Below the pieces are notes generated by a model that was not told the DNA's origin, searched no databases, and was given only the letters and a program-made list of their open reading frames with translations. Both the position numbers and the translations under genes were made by a program. 64,000 bases of DNA, taken from the NCBI GenBank assembly GCA_017617445.1, contig JAFZWE010000006.1, forward strand, positions 1 through 64,000, in the 5' to 3' direction. Each line of letters begins with the position of its first letter. The stretch's first letter is position 1. Source of the stretch: Bacteroidales bacterium. Its GTDB lineage: Bacteria; Bacteroidota; Bacteroidia; Bacteroidales; WCHB1-69. Shown piece after piece: positions 14,677 through 22,470 of this stretch.

Positions 14677-17562
14677 ATGGAAAACCAAAAGCATCACTAC
14701 ACCGGCCTGACGGATGCCGAAGTCATTGAAAGCCGCCAAAAAAACGGGGTCAACATCCTCACTCCTCCTGTCAAAGAGACCTTCTGGGACAAGGTCAGGG
14801 CGACCTGCACCCACTGGATCTCCATTGCCATGATGATTCTGTTTGCGGGCTCCCTGATTGCCGCAGGACTGCTGTCCGCCAGCATGGGCGACAAAATCTG
14901 GGTAATGCCCACCATTGTCCTCATCTCCACCCTGCTGATTGCAATGGTTGGAATTTTCGGGGGCTTCAAGGACGCATTGTTCAAGATACTGATCACCGCC
15001 TTCGTATTGTCGATGGGCATCGCCATCTATGAGTTTGAGTGGGGCGGGAAAGATGCCACCAGTTTTTTGGAGCCCATCGGCATCATCGTTGCGCTGATAC
15101 TGGCCACCGGGGTGGCATTTCTTCTGGAAAGGAGAAACGAAAAGACGTTCCAAAGCCTGAATGAGGTGAATGACGAGACGCCGGTGAAAGTCGTCCGCAA
15201 CAACCACATCTGCCAGGTGCCCCGCAAGGACATTGTAGTAGGCGACATCGTATTGGTGGAGACCGGGGATGAAGTGCCGGCGGACTGCGAACTGCTGGAG
15301 TCGTTGAACCTGATGGTGGATGAATCCACGCTGACAGGCGAGCCACAGGCCAGCAAGACCACCGACCCCGCCAAATTTGACACCGAGGCCACCTACCCCT
15401 CCAACCACATCCTCAAAGGCACCACCATCCGCGAAGGGTACGGCACCGCACGCGTCATCCGCGTGGGCGATCGCACGGAAAGCGGCAAGGTGTTTGAAGC
15501 CGCACAAGTGAACGAAGGGGAATCCACCCCGCTGACCGAAAAATTAGAAAACCTGGCGCAATGGATCACCAAAGCCAGCTATATTGTGGCCGCCCTCATC
15601 ATCGCAGGCCGCATCATCCGCTATTTCATCACCGGGGAGGCCAGTCTCTCTACCTCCGACGACTGGTTTCAATTCATCTCCTACCTGCTGAGCACAGTGA
15701 TGATCGCCGTCACGCTGATTGTGGTTTCCGTGCCGGAAGGACTGCCCATGAGCGTCACCCTAAGTCTGGCATTCAGCATGCGCAAATTAATGAAGGAGAA
15801 CACATTGCCCCGTACCATGCACGCCTGCGAAACCATGGGGGCCACCTCCGTTATCTGCACCGACAAAACCGGCACCCTGACACAGAACCAGATGCGTGTG
15901 TCCGAAACGGCCTTTGAACAACTGGCCGACCAGCGGCTGACCGAAGACATGGCCTCCCGCCGCATAGCGGAGTGCATCGCCGCGAACACCACCGCCAACT
16001 TAGACACCAGCAACCCCGACAAACCCCAAGCCATCGGCAACCCCACAGAAGGCGCCCTGCTGCTCTGGCTGCACGACCAGGGAATCAACTACCTCGAACT
16101 GCGGGAAAAAGCGGAAATCTCCCAACGGCTGCCCTTCACCACCGAACTGAAATACATGGCCACAGTCACCACCTCCGCCATCACGGGAAAACGGATGCTG
16201 TATGTGAAAGGGGCTCCGGAAATCGTGCTTGCCCTGACCACTGCCGACGAAGACACGCGGGCGGCCGTGAGCTCGCGGCTCTTAGCATACCAGTCGCGCG
16301 CCATGCGCACGCTGGCCTTTGCCTGCAAAGAACTGGAAGAGAACGGAGAGCCCTTCCGTGACGGGAAACTGGCCACCTCCGAACTGACCTACCTCGGCAT
16401 CGTCTCCATTGCCGACCCCATCCGCAAAGAGGTGCCGGACGCCATCAAAGATTGCATCAGCGCCGGCATACAGGTCAAAATCGTGACCGGCGACACCATC
16501 GGCACCGCCAAGGAAATCGGCCGGCAGGTGGGCTTGTGGCAAGACACGGACAGCGACGACCATATCATGACCGGACAGGAAATCGAAGCGCTTTCAGACG
16601 AAGAGCTGAAAGAGAGGATCCCCGAGGTCAAGATCATCTCCCGCGCACGACCGCACGACAAAGAACGCATTGTGCGGGCCCTGCGGAAACGGGACATGGT
16701 GGTGGCCGTCACCGGCGATGGCACCAACGACGCCCCCGCCCTGAACGCCGCCGACGTGGGCCTCTCCATGGGCGACGGCACCGCTGTGGCCAAAGAAGCC
16801 AGCGACATGACCATCCTCGACAACTCCATGCGTACCATCTCCAACGCCGTCATGTGGGGACGCTCCCTCTACCGCAACATCCAACGATTCCTGCTGTTCC
16901 AACTCACCGTCAACGTGTCCGCCTGCCTCATCGTGCTCGTCGGCGCCTTCATCGGCACCCAATCCCCGCTCACCGTCACCCAGATGCTGTGGGTCAACCT
17001 CATCATGGACACCTTCGCCGCCATCGCCCTCGCCTCTCTCCCCCCCTCCAAACGCGTGATGCTGGACAAACCCCGCGACCGGAAAGCCTCTATTCTTGAC
17101 AAATCAATGAAAACCAATATCTTCTGTATCGGCGGACTGTTCTTCCTCATCCAACTTATCCTGCTGCTGATTTTTGAAAACGCGGAAATCAACAGCCTCG
17201 CCGACCTCCTCCACATCCAGTGGCAACCCAACAACGGACTGAGTCCCTACGAAGGCACTCTGTTTTTCAACGTGTTCGTGCTCACCCATTTCTGGTATCT
17301 TTTTGATGCCCGCGCCTACAAAACCGGGCGCAGCGCACTGCACCTTGCCAAATGCGAAGGATTCCTGCTCATTTCCGTTGTCATCCTCCTTGGACAAGTG
17401 GCCATGCTTTACATCCCCGGCTTCAACACCATGTTCAACTGCACCCCGATGCCCATCGGTGAATTCCTCATCATCACCGGGCTCTCATCGTTAGTGCTCT
17501 GGTTCGGCGAACTGGGACGGCTGTTCAAAAAAGAGACTGCCCCCTCAGCCGGGACTTGTTAA
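14677..17562 (+). CDS. P-type Ca2+-translocating ATPase (PMCA-like)
   Basis: 961 residues. Phosphorylation site DKTGTLT with D396, actuator loop LTGEP at about 219-223, PEGLP in the fourth core membrane helix at about 353-357 and the hinge TGDGTNDAPALN in the P domain are all present. PEGLP and overall order match IIA/IIB calcium pumps, which export Ca2+ from the cytosol. Between the first and second expected helices there are about 70 extra residues holding two more hydrophobic segments (VLISTLLIAMVGIFGGF and ILITAFVLSMGIAIYEF). Related Bacteroidota proteins are usually 850-900 residues. Start at the ATG 14677; an upstream TTG is less likely. A bidirectional terminator follows. Confidence 0.9.
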   Translation: MENQKHHYTGLTDAEVIESRQKNGVNILTPPVKETFWDKVRATCTHWISIAMMILFAGSLIAAGLLSASMGDKIWVMPTIVLISTLLIAMVGIFGGFKDALFKILITAFVLSMGIAIYEFEWGGKDATSFLEPIGIIVALILATGVAFLLERRNEKTFQSLNEVNDETPVKVVRNNHICQVPRKDIVVGDIVLVETGDEVPADCELLESLNLMVDESTLTGEPQASKTTDPAKFDTEATYPSNHILKGTTIREGYGTARVIRVGDRTESGKVFEAAQVNEGESTPLTEKLENLAQWITKASYIVAALIIAGRIIRYFITGEASLSTSDDWFQFISYLLSTVMIAVTLIVVSVPEGLPMSVTLSLAFSMRKLMKENTLPRTMHACETMGATSVICTDKTGTLTQNQMRVSETAFEQLADQRLTEDMASRRIAECIAANTTANLDTSNPDKPQAIGNPTEGALLLWLHDQGINYLELREKAEISQRLPFTTELKYMATVTTSAITGKRMLYVKGAPEIVLALTTADEDTRAAVSSRLLAYQSRAMRTLAFACKELEENGEPFRDGKLATSELTYLGIVSIADPIRKEVPDAIKDCISAGIQVKIVTGDTIGTAKEIGRQVGLWQDTDSDDHIMTGQEIEALSDEELKERIPEVKIISRARPHDKERIVRALRKRDMVVAVTGDGTNDAPALNAADVGLSMGDGTAVAKEASDMTILDNSMRTISNAVMWGRSLYRNIQRFLLFQLTVNVSACLIVLVGAFIGTQSPLTVTQMLWVNLIMDTFAAIALASLPPSKRVMLDKPRDRKASILDKSMKTNIFCIGGLFFLIQLILLLIFENAEINSLADLLHIQWQPNNGLSPYEGTLFFNVFVLTHFWYLFDARAYKTGRSALHLAKCEGFLLISVVILLGQVAMLYIPGFNTMFNCTPMPIGEFLIITGLSSLVLWFGELGRLFKKETAPSAGTC

Positions 17563-17582
17563 TTTCAAAGTTTTTTCATGAC

Positions 17583-17621
17583 AAAAAAAACGGGGCACCT
17601 TAAAAGAGGCGCCCCGTTTTT
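17583..17621. terminator. Bidirectional terminator between ATPase and DUF5606 genes
   Basis: AAAAAAAACGGGGCACC, loop TTAAAAGA, then GGCGCCCCGTTTTT. The 10-bp stem (17590-17599 with 17608-17617) has one A-C mismatch, with A runs on the left and T runs on the right, so it can serve both convergent transcripts. Confidence 0.9.
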
Positions 17622-17638
17622 CATCTGGGGAAAAAGAC

Positions 17639-18070
17639 CTACTCGGCAGGAGCCGGTTCAGGTGTTTCTCCCTCTTTCTTTTTCTCTTCCAAATCTATCA
17701 ACTGATGGTCAATTAAAATATTGTACCAAGAAAACACCTTCTTGATATTGGAGACATAAACCCTCTCACGGTCGTAATTGGGAAGAACTTCAGCAAAATA
17801 AGCCTTCATGGCGTTGTTGTCTGTAAGGCTGACCTGCACCTTGCCGCCATTCTCCTTCTTGTAAATGGAGACAAAAACTGATTCCAGGGACACGTCGTCT
17901 CCCTGGGTGAAGATGGAGATATTTTCCAGATTGGCCACGCCGTCGCTGGAAAAAGCGGGAAAGCGCTTGCCGTCGGTAAGAGATTCCACAATGAAGCTGT
18001 TTCTGGCCTGGCTGACCAATTTGAAGAGGCCGCCCTTGCCGGTGATTGATAAAATTTTGCTTAAATCCAT
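17639..18070 (-). CDS. DUF5606 protein
   Basis: 143 residues. It opens with MDLSKILSITGKGGLFKLVS, followed by a beta-rich N-terminal half and a helical C-terminal half (NAMKAYFAEVLPNYDRERVY, DIKKVFSWYNIL-like). This matches the small conserved Bacteroidota family DUF5606, which has no assigned function. No signal peptide or membrane segment; cytosolic. The last about 15 residues are a low-complexity acidic and proline tail. It lies 27 bp downstream of the YD-repeat-like lipoprotein gene on the same strand and probably shares its promoter at 19004-19011. Confidence 0.8.
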   Translation of the reverse strand: MDLSKILSITGKGGLFKLVSQARNSFIVESLTDGKRFPAFSSDGVANLENISIFTQGDDVSLESVFVSIYKKENGGKVQVSLTDNNAMKAYFAEVLPNYDRERVYVSNIKKVFSWYNILIDHQLIDLEEKKKEGETPEPAPAE

Positions 18071-18097
18071 TTTCTTACACTTTTATTGATAGTTAAT

Positions 18098-18985
18098 TTA
18101 TTGATAGTATTCAATTTTTCTTTCAATGACATAATACATCCGACCGTTGCGGAAAGTGGTCTGCTTGGTCCAGTTGCCCTGCGCGTCAAAATCAGAGTAG
18201 TTGGACACAATGTCCAGGGTGTGGGTAGGCATGTCGCTGTGATAGACCTCCTTGCAGAGGCGCCCCTGATCATCGAAATGAGTATGGTTGCTCTCCACGG
18301 GGCGGTTGTTGAGGAAGGTGGTCCGATTGATCTCATTCCCTCGCTGGTCGTACTCAATCCGGGTGGACATGTAGGCCTCGCCGGCGGGAGCATTCGCGGA
18401 GCGCCACTCCACATACACCGGCAGTCCCGCTGCATTCAGCGTGTGGTGGATGGTGTACTGCTCGCTGCCCTGCGTGACCGAAATCTCCAGCACATTGCCA
18501 TTCGCGTCATTCCGGCAGTTCTGCGTGAACACCACGCTGTCCCCCTGGTGGTAGGTCTCTTTCACACGGAATCCACGTGCATCTACCTCATACTCAGAGA
18601 AATTGTCGCATTGTCCCGCAGCGGAGAACAACTCGTTCTTTATCGGGTTCCCCTTCTCATCGAAGGTGACCTTACGGACAGAAATCGTGTCACCGGCATC
18701 ATTGGTGAGCGCGCAAAAACTCAGCCACCCCGACCGCGTATAATCCATCTGGTTAGTAGCGTAAAAACAGAGGGAATCCAGCACGCCCTCCATGTCAAAG
18801 GCCATATATTTCTTCTCTGTGACACGCATCACCGGACCGCGCAAATGCTCATCCGACAAACTGTTACGTTGGGCGCTGGACGCCACCTGCGACGGTGTGT
18901 CCGTGGGAGATGCGCTTTTTTTCCCGCAACCGGAAAACAGCAGCAGCGCAAACACAGACAACCAGAAAAACACACAATTTCTCAT
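18098..18985 (-). CDS. YD-repeat-like lipoprotein
   Basis: 295 residues. The signal peptide ends in the lipobox FSGC (MRNCVFFWLSVFALLLFSGC), so a lipoprotein is predicted. The mature protein repeats a pattern of a short strand, D-x-x-G-N/R, then a strand: FDEKGNPIKNELF, VDARGFRVKETY, YDQRGNEINRTTF, FDDQGRLCKEVY, FDAQGNWTKQTTF. This is the motif class seen in RHS/YD proteins and in standalone Bacteroidota lipoproteins of unknown function. The start at MRNCVFF is set by the -7 box at 19004-19011; a longer frame would span that box. Upstream partner of DUF5606. Confidence 0.75.
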   Translation of the reverse strand: MRNCVFFWLSVFALLLFSGCGKKSASPTDTPSQVASSAQRNSLSDEHLRGPVMRVTEKKYMAFDMEGVLDSLCFYATNQMDYTRSGWLSFCALTNDAGDTISVRKVTFDEKGNPIKNELFSAAGQCDNFSEYEVDARGFRVKETYHQGDSVVFTQNCRNDANGNVLEISVTQGSEQYTIHHTLNAAGLPVYVEWRSANAPAGEAYMSTRIEYDQRGNEINRTTFLNNRPVESNHTHFDDQGRLCKEVYHSDMPTHTLDIVSNYSDFDAQGNWTKQTTFRNGRMYYVIERKIEYYQ

Positions 18986-19003
18986 GATTCCAAAAACAGG
19001 CGG

Positions 19004-19011
19004 CAAAAATA
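19004..19011 (-). promoter_or_regulatory. -7 box (TATTTTTG) for the YD-repeat lipoprotein/DUF5606 pair
   Basis: TAnnTTTG on the minus strand, 18 nt before the ATG at 18985. Confidence 0.6.
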
Positions 19012-19426
19012 CAATTTAATTAGGAAAGAGAGGGAGGTCATAGGAAGTTTTCTCCACCACACGCCATGCCACGGCATCGCCACATCCGCTGTTCATTGTT
19101 GATAAGTATTTAAAAATTCCACAGTCGCACGCCCATTGACACAGTAATTTTTGTAATATTGCGCAGTCAAATTTTTAATTAAAAAAAACTTCATATTGAA
19201 AGTTAATTTCCAATTAAACTATTAATAACTAATATGTTATTAATCAATAAAATGATAACATACGAAGCCACCACCTCATGTTTTTGCGCCACAAAAGCAT
19301 GGAATGGACGCTATTCCCCTCCCCTATTTCCAACCCTCCTGAACCGTGGGCAAATTTTCCGTCCATTGTTCATAACTTCAACCGAAACAACCAACAGAAT
19401 CATACCATCATAAAAAATAACGTACT
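19012..19426. other. Intergenic stretch without a recognised gene
   Basis: About 415 bp, with a very AT-rich core near 19140-19260. All frames are short and I see no tRNA, hairpin terminator or clear TAnnTTTG box. It precedes a decayed gene and is probably eroding DNA. Confidence 0.5.
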
Positions 19427-19718
19427 ATGAAGAGGATTTTTCCCTCCTTTGTTTTTTTCATATTGGGGTTCGAAAAAGCTGAAATACACTTTGTACGGCA
19501 TGGTGATCGCCGGGCTCCAGTTCTTTCTCGGAAACACATTGTCACTTGAACTCGCCGGGGTTTATCACAGAATGATTTATACCAACATCAAAGAGAACGC
19601 CCCGGAAGTTTACTGTATGTCTTCATCCAACGACCGATACCAAAGCATGCAATACTGCATGAAGCCAGCGGCCAAGCACCGGATTGGAGGGGTTGTCAGA
19701 ATAAAATTCAGTTTCTAA
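19427..19718 (+). pseudogene. Decayed outer-membrane beta-barrel protein gene
   Basis: ATG at 19427 starts a signal-peptide-like run (MKRIFPSFVFFILG) that soon leaves the reading frame. A second frame, open from before 19449, carries LKYTLYGMVIAGLQFFLGNT, then SLELAGVYHRM and a C-terminus HRIGGVVRIKFSF. The latter is characteristic of the last strand of an outer-membrane barrel, with terminal phenylalanine. A signal peptide joined out of frame to a barrel C-terminus, with far too little between, points to internal deletion plus frameshift. The original family is probably a small outer-membrane beta-barrel protein. The second frame alone would encode only about 90 residues without an export signal. 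Confidence 0.5.
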
Positions 19719-19747
19719 CCAATTTGAAACGGGGAGATTTCAATATC

Positions 19748-21124
19748 TCATTCAAACAGATATTTGTAAATCACCTCCACTTTTGTAATCGGTATCAACT
19801 TGATGTTCAGACCATCCTGTTTGATTCCCTTCATATTGTATTTAGAAAGAAACATCCGGGTAAAGCCCAGTTTGTCAGCTTCGGCAATGCGCTGTTCCAT
19901 CCGGATGACGGGCCGGATTTCGCCATTGAGGCCCATCTCGCCGGCAAAGCAGGTTTTGGCATCAATGGGCAGGTCGGCGGCAGAGGAGAGGATGGCAACG
20001 ACGATGGAGAGGTTGATGGCGGGGTCATCCACCCGAATACCGCCGGCGAGGTTGACAAAAACATCCTTGGCACCCAGCTTGAAACGGCAGCGTTTTTCCA
20101 GCACAGCCAGCAGCATGTTGAGCCGGCGGATGTCGTAGCCCGTAGCCGACCGCTGCGGGGTGCCATAGACCGCACTGCTCACCAGCGCCTGGGTTTCAAT
20201 CATCATGGCGCGGGTACCCTCCAGCACCACAGAAATAGCGCTGCCGCTGTAGTTCTCCTCAGAGGCGGAAACCAGCAGTTCAGAAGGGTTCAGCACCTCC
20301 CGCAGACCGTTACCCTGCATCTCAAAAATACCCAGTTCCGAAGTGGAGCCAAAGCGGTTCTTGATGCAGCGCACAATGCGGTAGCCATAATGCTGGTCGC
20401 CCTCAAACTGCAACACCGTATCCACGATATGCTCCAAAATCTTGGGCCCGGCCAGGGTGCCGTCCTTGGTGATATGGCCGATAAGGAAGACTGGCACGCC
20501 TGAGGATTTGGCGTAATGCTGAAACTCGGCGGCACACTCGCGGATCTGCGAAATGGAGCCGGCAGCGGAATCCAGCAGCTGGCTTTGCAAGGTCTGTACC
20601 GAGTCCACCACCAGAAGGTCGGGAGAGAGCTGCTTGACATGCTCAAAAATCTCGCGGGTGTCCGTTTCTGTCAGGATGAAGAAATTGTCAGGCTGGCGGT
20701 TCGGGAAAAGGCGTTCGGCACGCATCTTGAGTTGCGCCTCGCTCTCCTCGCCGGAGATATAGAGGATGCGTTTCCCGGGAATCTGGAGGGCGGTCTGGAG
20801 CAACAGAGTGGACTTGCCGATGCCGGGTTCTCCGCCAAGCAGGATGATGGAGCCTGCCACAATGCCGCCGCCGAGCACATTGTCAAACTCGCGGAAACCC
20901 GTGGAGATCCGGGGCATCTCCACCAAGGAGATCTCCGACAAGCGGCGAGGAAAGCTCCTGACCGCCGGCGCCACGGACGACTTCCCCTTGGAAGGGCCGT
21001 CCCCGCGGTCCACCACCTCCTCCACAAAGGAGTTCCACTCATTGCACGAAGGGCATTTCCCCAGCCACTGCGAGGACTGGTATCCGCAATTCTTACAGAA
21101 AAAGAGACTTTTGGGTTTTGCCAT
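19748..21124 (-). CDS. radA: DNA repair protein RadA
   Basis: 458 residues. The N-terminal zinc finger is CKNCGYQSSQWLGKCPSC. The RecA-like ATPase has Walker A GEPGIGKSTLLLQ and Walker B LLVVDSVQT. The RadA-specific KNRFGS motif appears in IKNRFGSTSELGIFEM, and a Lon-like C-terminal domain follows (YDIRRLNMLLAVLEKR, VFVNLAGGIRVDDPA). It promotes branch migration in recombinational repair. Start at MAKPKS (21124), 19 nt after the -7 box; a longer frame from 21154 would include the box. It is divergent from the DUF2147 gene with the two -7 boxes 23 bp apart. Confidence 0.95.
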   Translation of the reverse strand: MAKPKSLFFCKNCGYQSSQWLGKCPSCNEWNSFVEEVVDRGDGPSKGKSSVAPAVRSFPRRLSEISLVEMPRISTGFREFDNVLGGGIVAGSIILLGGEPGIGKSTLLLQTALQIPGKRILYISGEESEAQLKMRAERLFPNRQPDNFFILTETDTREIFEHVKQLSPDLLVVDSVQTLQSQLLDSAAGSISQIRECAAEFQHYAKSSGVPVFLIGHITKDGTLAGPKILEHIVDTVLQFEGDQHYGYRIVRCIKNRFGSTSELGIFEMQGNGLREVLNPSELLVSASEENYSGSAISVVLEGTRAMMIETQALVSSAVYGTPQRSATGYDIRRLNMLLAVLEKRCRFKLGAKDVFVNLAGGIRVDDPAINLSIVVAILSSAADLPIDAKTCFAGEMGLNGEIRPVIRMEQRIAEADKLGFTRMFLSKYNMKGIKQDGLNIKLIPITKVEVIYKYLFE

Positions 21125-21143
21125 AAGAGATGATTTTAGCGCG

Positions 21144-21151
21144 CAAAAATA
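21144..21151 (-). promoter_or_regulatory. -7 box (TATTTTTG) for radA
   Basis: TAnnTTTG on the minus strand, 19 nt before the radA ATG at 21124. Confidence 0.6.
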
Positions 21152-21174
21152 CAACTTAATTAAATTCTTTGATG

Positions 21175-21182
21175 TATTTTTG
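21175..21182 (+). promoter_or_regulatory. -7 box (TATTTTTG) for the DUF2147 gene
   Basis: TAnnTTTG, 20 nt before the ATG at 21203. Its upstream half must overlap the radA promoter. Confidence 0.6.
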
Positions 21183-21202
21183 CAGCCGTAATTTTATCAA
21201 CA

Positions 21203-21673
21203 ATGAAAAAAGGAATCCGCTACTTCCTGTTGTCTGCCATGTTGTTGATTGCAGGAAACTTAACTGTATCGGCGCAAAATGCCGCCGACAAAGTGCTGGG
21301 GGTGTACGACGTAACCGCACCCGGCTCTTCCGAAAACAGTCATGTGAGAATTTTCAAAGCCAAGGACGGCACCTACGCCGGGCGGGTCATCTGGCTCAAA
21401 GAGCCCAACTTTGAGGATGGCACTCCCAAACGGGACATCAAAAACCCAGACCCTGCCAAACGCGACACCCCGGGAGATCAGATCCTGCTGATGAAAGGGT
21501 TCTCCTACAATGCCGAAAAAAACGAATGGAGCGGGGGCACCATCTACAACCCCGTGAACGGGAAAACCTACAAGTGCTACATGAAGTTCGAGAGCGACAC
21601 CAAGCTGAAAGTGCGTGGCTATATCGGCGTCCCGGCCCTCGGAGAATCCATGTATTGGTTCAAAATAAAATAA
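21203..21673 (+). CDS. Exported DUF2147 protein
   Basis: 156 residues. The signal peptide ends VSAQ. The mature domain starts DKVLGVYDV and contains the family features HVRIFKAKDGTYAGRVIWL, DQILLMKGF, the segment WSGGTIYNPVNGKTYKC and LKVRGYIGVPALGES. DUF2147 is a small lipocalin-like exported domain with no established function. It is followed 64 bp later by the gldA-like gene, which has its own promoter box. Confidence 0.9.
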   Translation: MKKGIRYFLLSAMLLIAGNLTVSAQNAADKVLGVYDVTAPGSSENSHVRIFKAKDGTYAGRVIWLKEPNFEDGTPKRDIKNPDPAKRDTPGDQILLMKGFSYNAEKNEWSGGTIYNPVNGKTYKCYMKFESDTKLKVRGYIGVPALGESMYWFKIK

Positions 21674-21712
21674 CAAATCCGCAAGCATCTCCTTTTATTC
21701 AGGAAATTCACG

Positions 21713-21720
21713 TACTTTTG
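21713..21720 (+). promoter_or_regulatory. -7 box (TACTTTTG) for the gldA-like gene
   Basis: TAnnTTTG followed by CAGC, 17 nt before the ATG at 21738. Confidence 0.6.
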
Positions 21721-21737
21721 CAGCTAAATTTTTCAAC

Positions 21738-22460
21738 ATGTCAATTATTGTAAAAGAAGTCTCCAAACAGTTCGGCAAACAGTGGGCATTGAAAGATGTC
21801 AGCTTTGAAGTCAAAAAAGGCGAGGTCGTCGGTTTTCTGGGACCGAACGGCGCAGGCAAGTCCACCATGATGAAAATCATCACCTGCTACCAACCCCCGA
21901 CCACCGGAGACGTGTCCGTGTGTGGACTGGACATCTGGAACGATTCTCTCGCCCTGCGCAAAAAAATCGGCTACCTGTCAGAATCCAACCCCTTGTATGT
22001 GGACATGTATGTCACTGAATTTTTGAACTTTATTGCCGGTCTGCACCATTTGGACAAAAAGCAGAAGCGCGTAGCTGATGTGATTGAACAGACGGGATTG
22101 GGACCGGAAATGCACAAAAAGATCGGGATGCTGTCAAAGGGCTACCGGCAGCGCGTCGGACTGGCACAGGCTTTGATTTCAGACCCCGAGGTGTTGATTC
22201 TGGACGAGCCCACCACCGGTCTGGACCCCAACCAGCTGGTGGACATCCGCAACCTCATCCGCGGCTGCGGACAGTCAAAAACCGTGCTGCTCTCCACCCA
22301 CATCATGCAGGAGGTGGAAGCCATGTGCAGCCGCGCCATCATCATCAACCGGGGAAAAATCGTGGCTGACGCGTCCCTGGACACCCTTCGAAGTGAAGCC
22401 GCCAAACGCGGAATCAAAAACAATTCCATTGAAGAATTATTCCATACCATCACCCGATAA
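21738..22460 (+). CDS. gldA: ABC transporter ATP-binding protein, GldA-like
   Basis: 240 residues. Walker A GPNGAGKSTMMK, signature MLSKGYRQRVGLAQAL and Walker B VLILDEPTTGLDPNQL. The sequence is closest in character to GldA, the ATPase of the Gld ABC transporter of Bacteroidota, which in gliding species works with GldF and GldG. No permease gene adjoins here, so the membrane partner must be elsewhere; in non-gliding Bacteroidales the role is unknown. The PorE-like gene starts 10 bp downstream, suggesting co-transcription. Confidence 0.8.
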   Translation: MSIIVKEVSKQFGKQWALKDVSFEVKKGEVVGFLGPNGAGKSTMMKIITCYQPPTTGDVSVCGLDIWNDSLALRKKIGYLSESNPLYVDMYVTEFLNFIAGLHHLDKKQKRVADVIEQTGLGPEMHKKIGMLSKGYRQRVGLAQALISDPEVLILDEPTTGLDPNQLVDIRNLIRGCGQSKTVLLSTHIMQEVEAMCSRAIIINRGKIVADASLDTLRSEAAKRGIKNNSIEELFHTITR

Positions 22461-22470
22461 AAAAAACATT

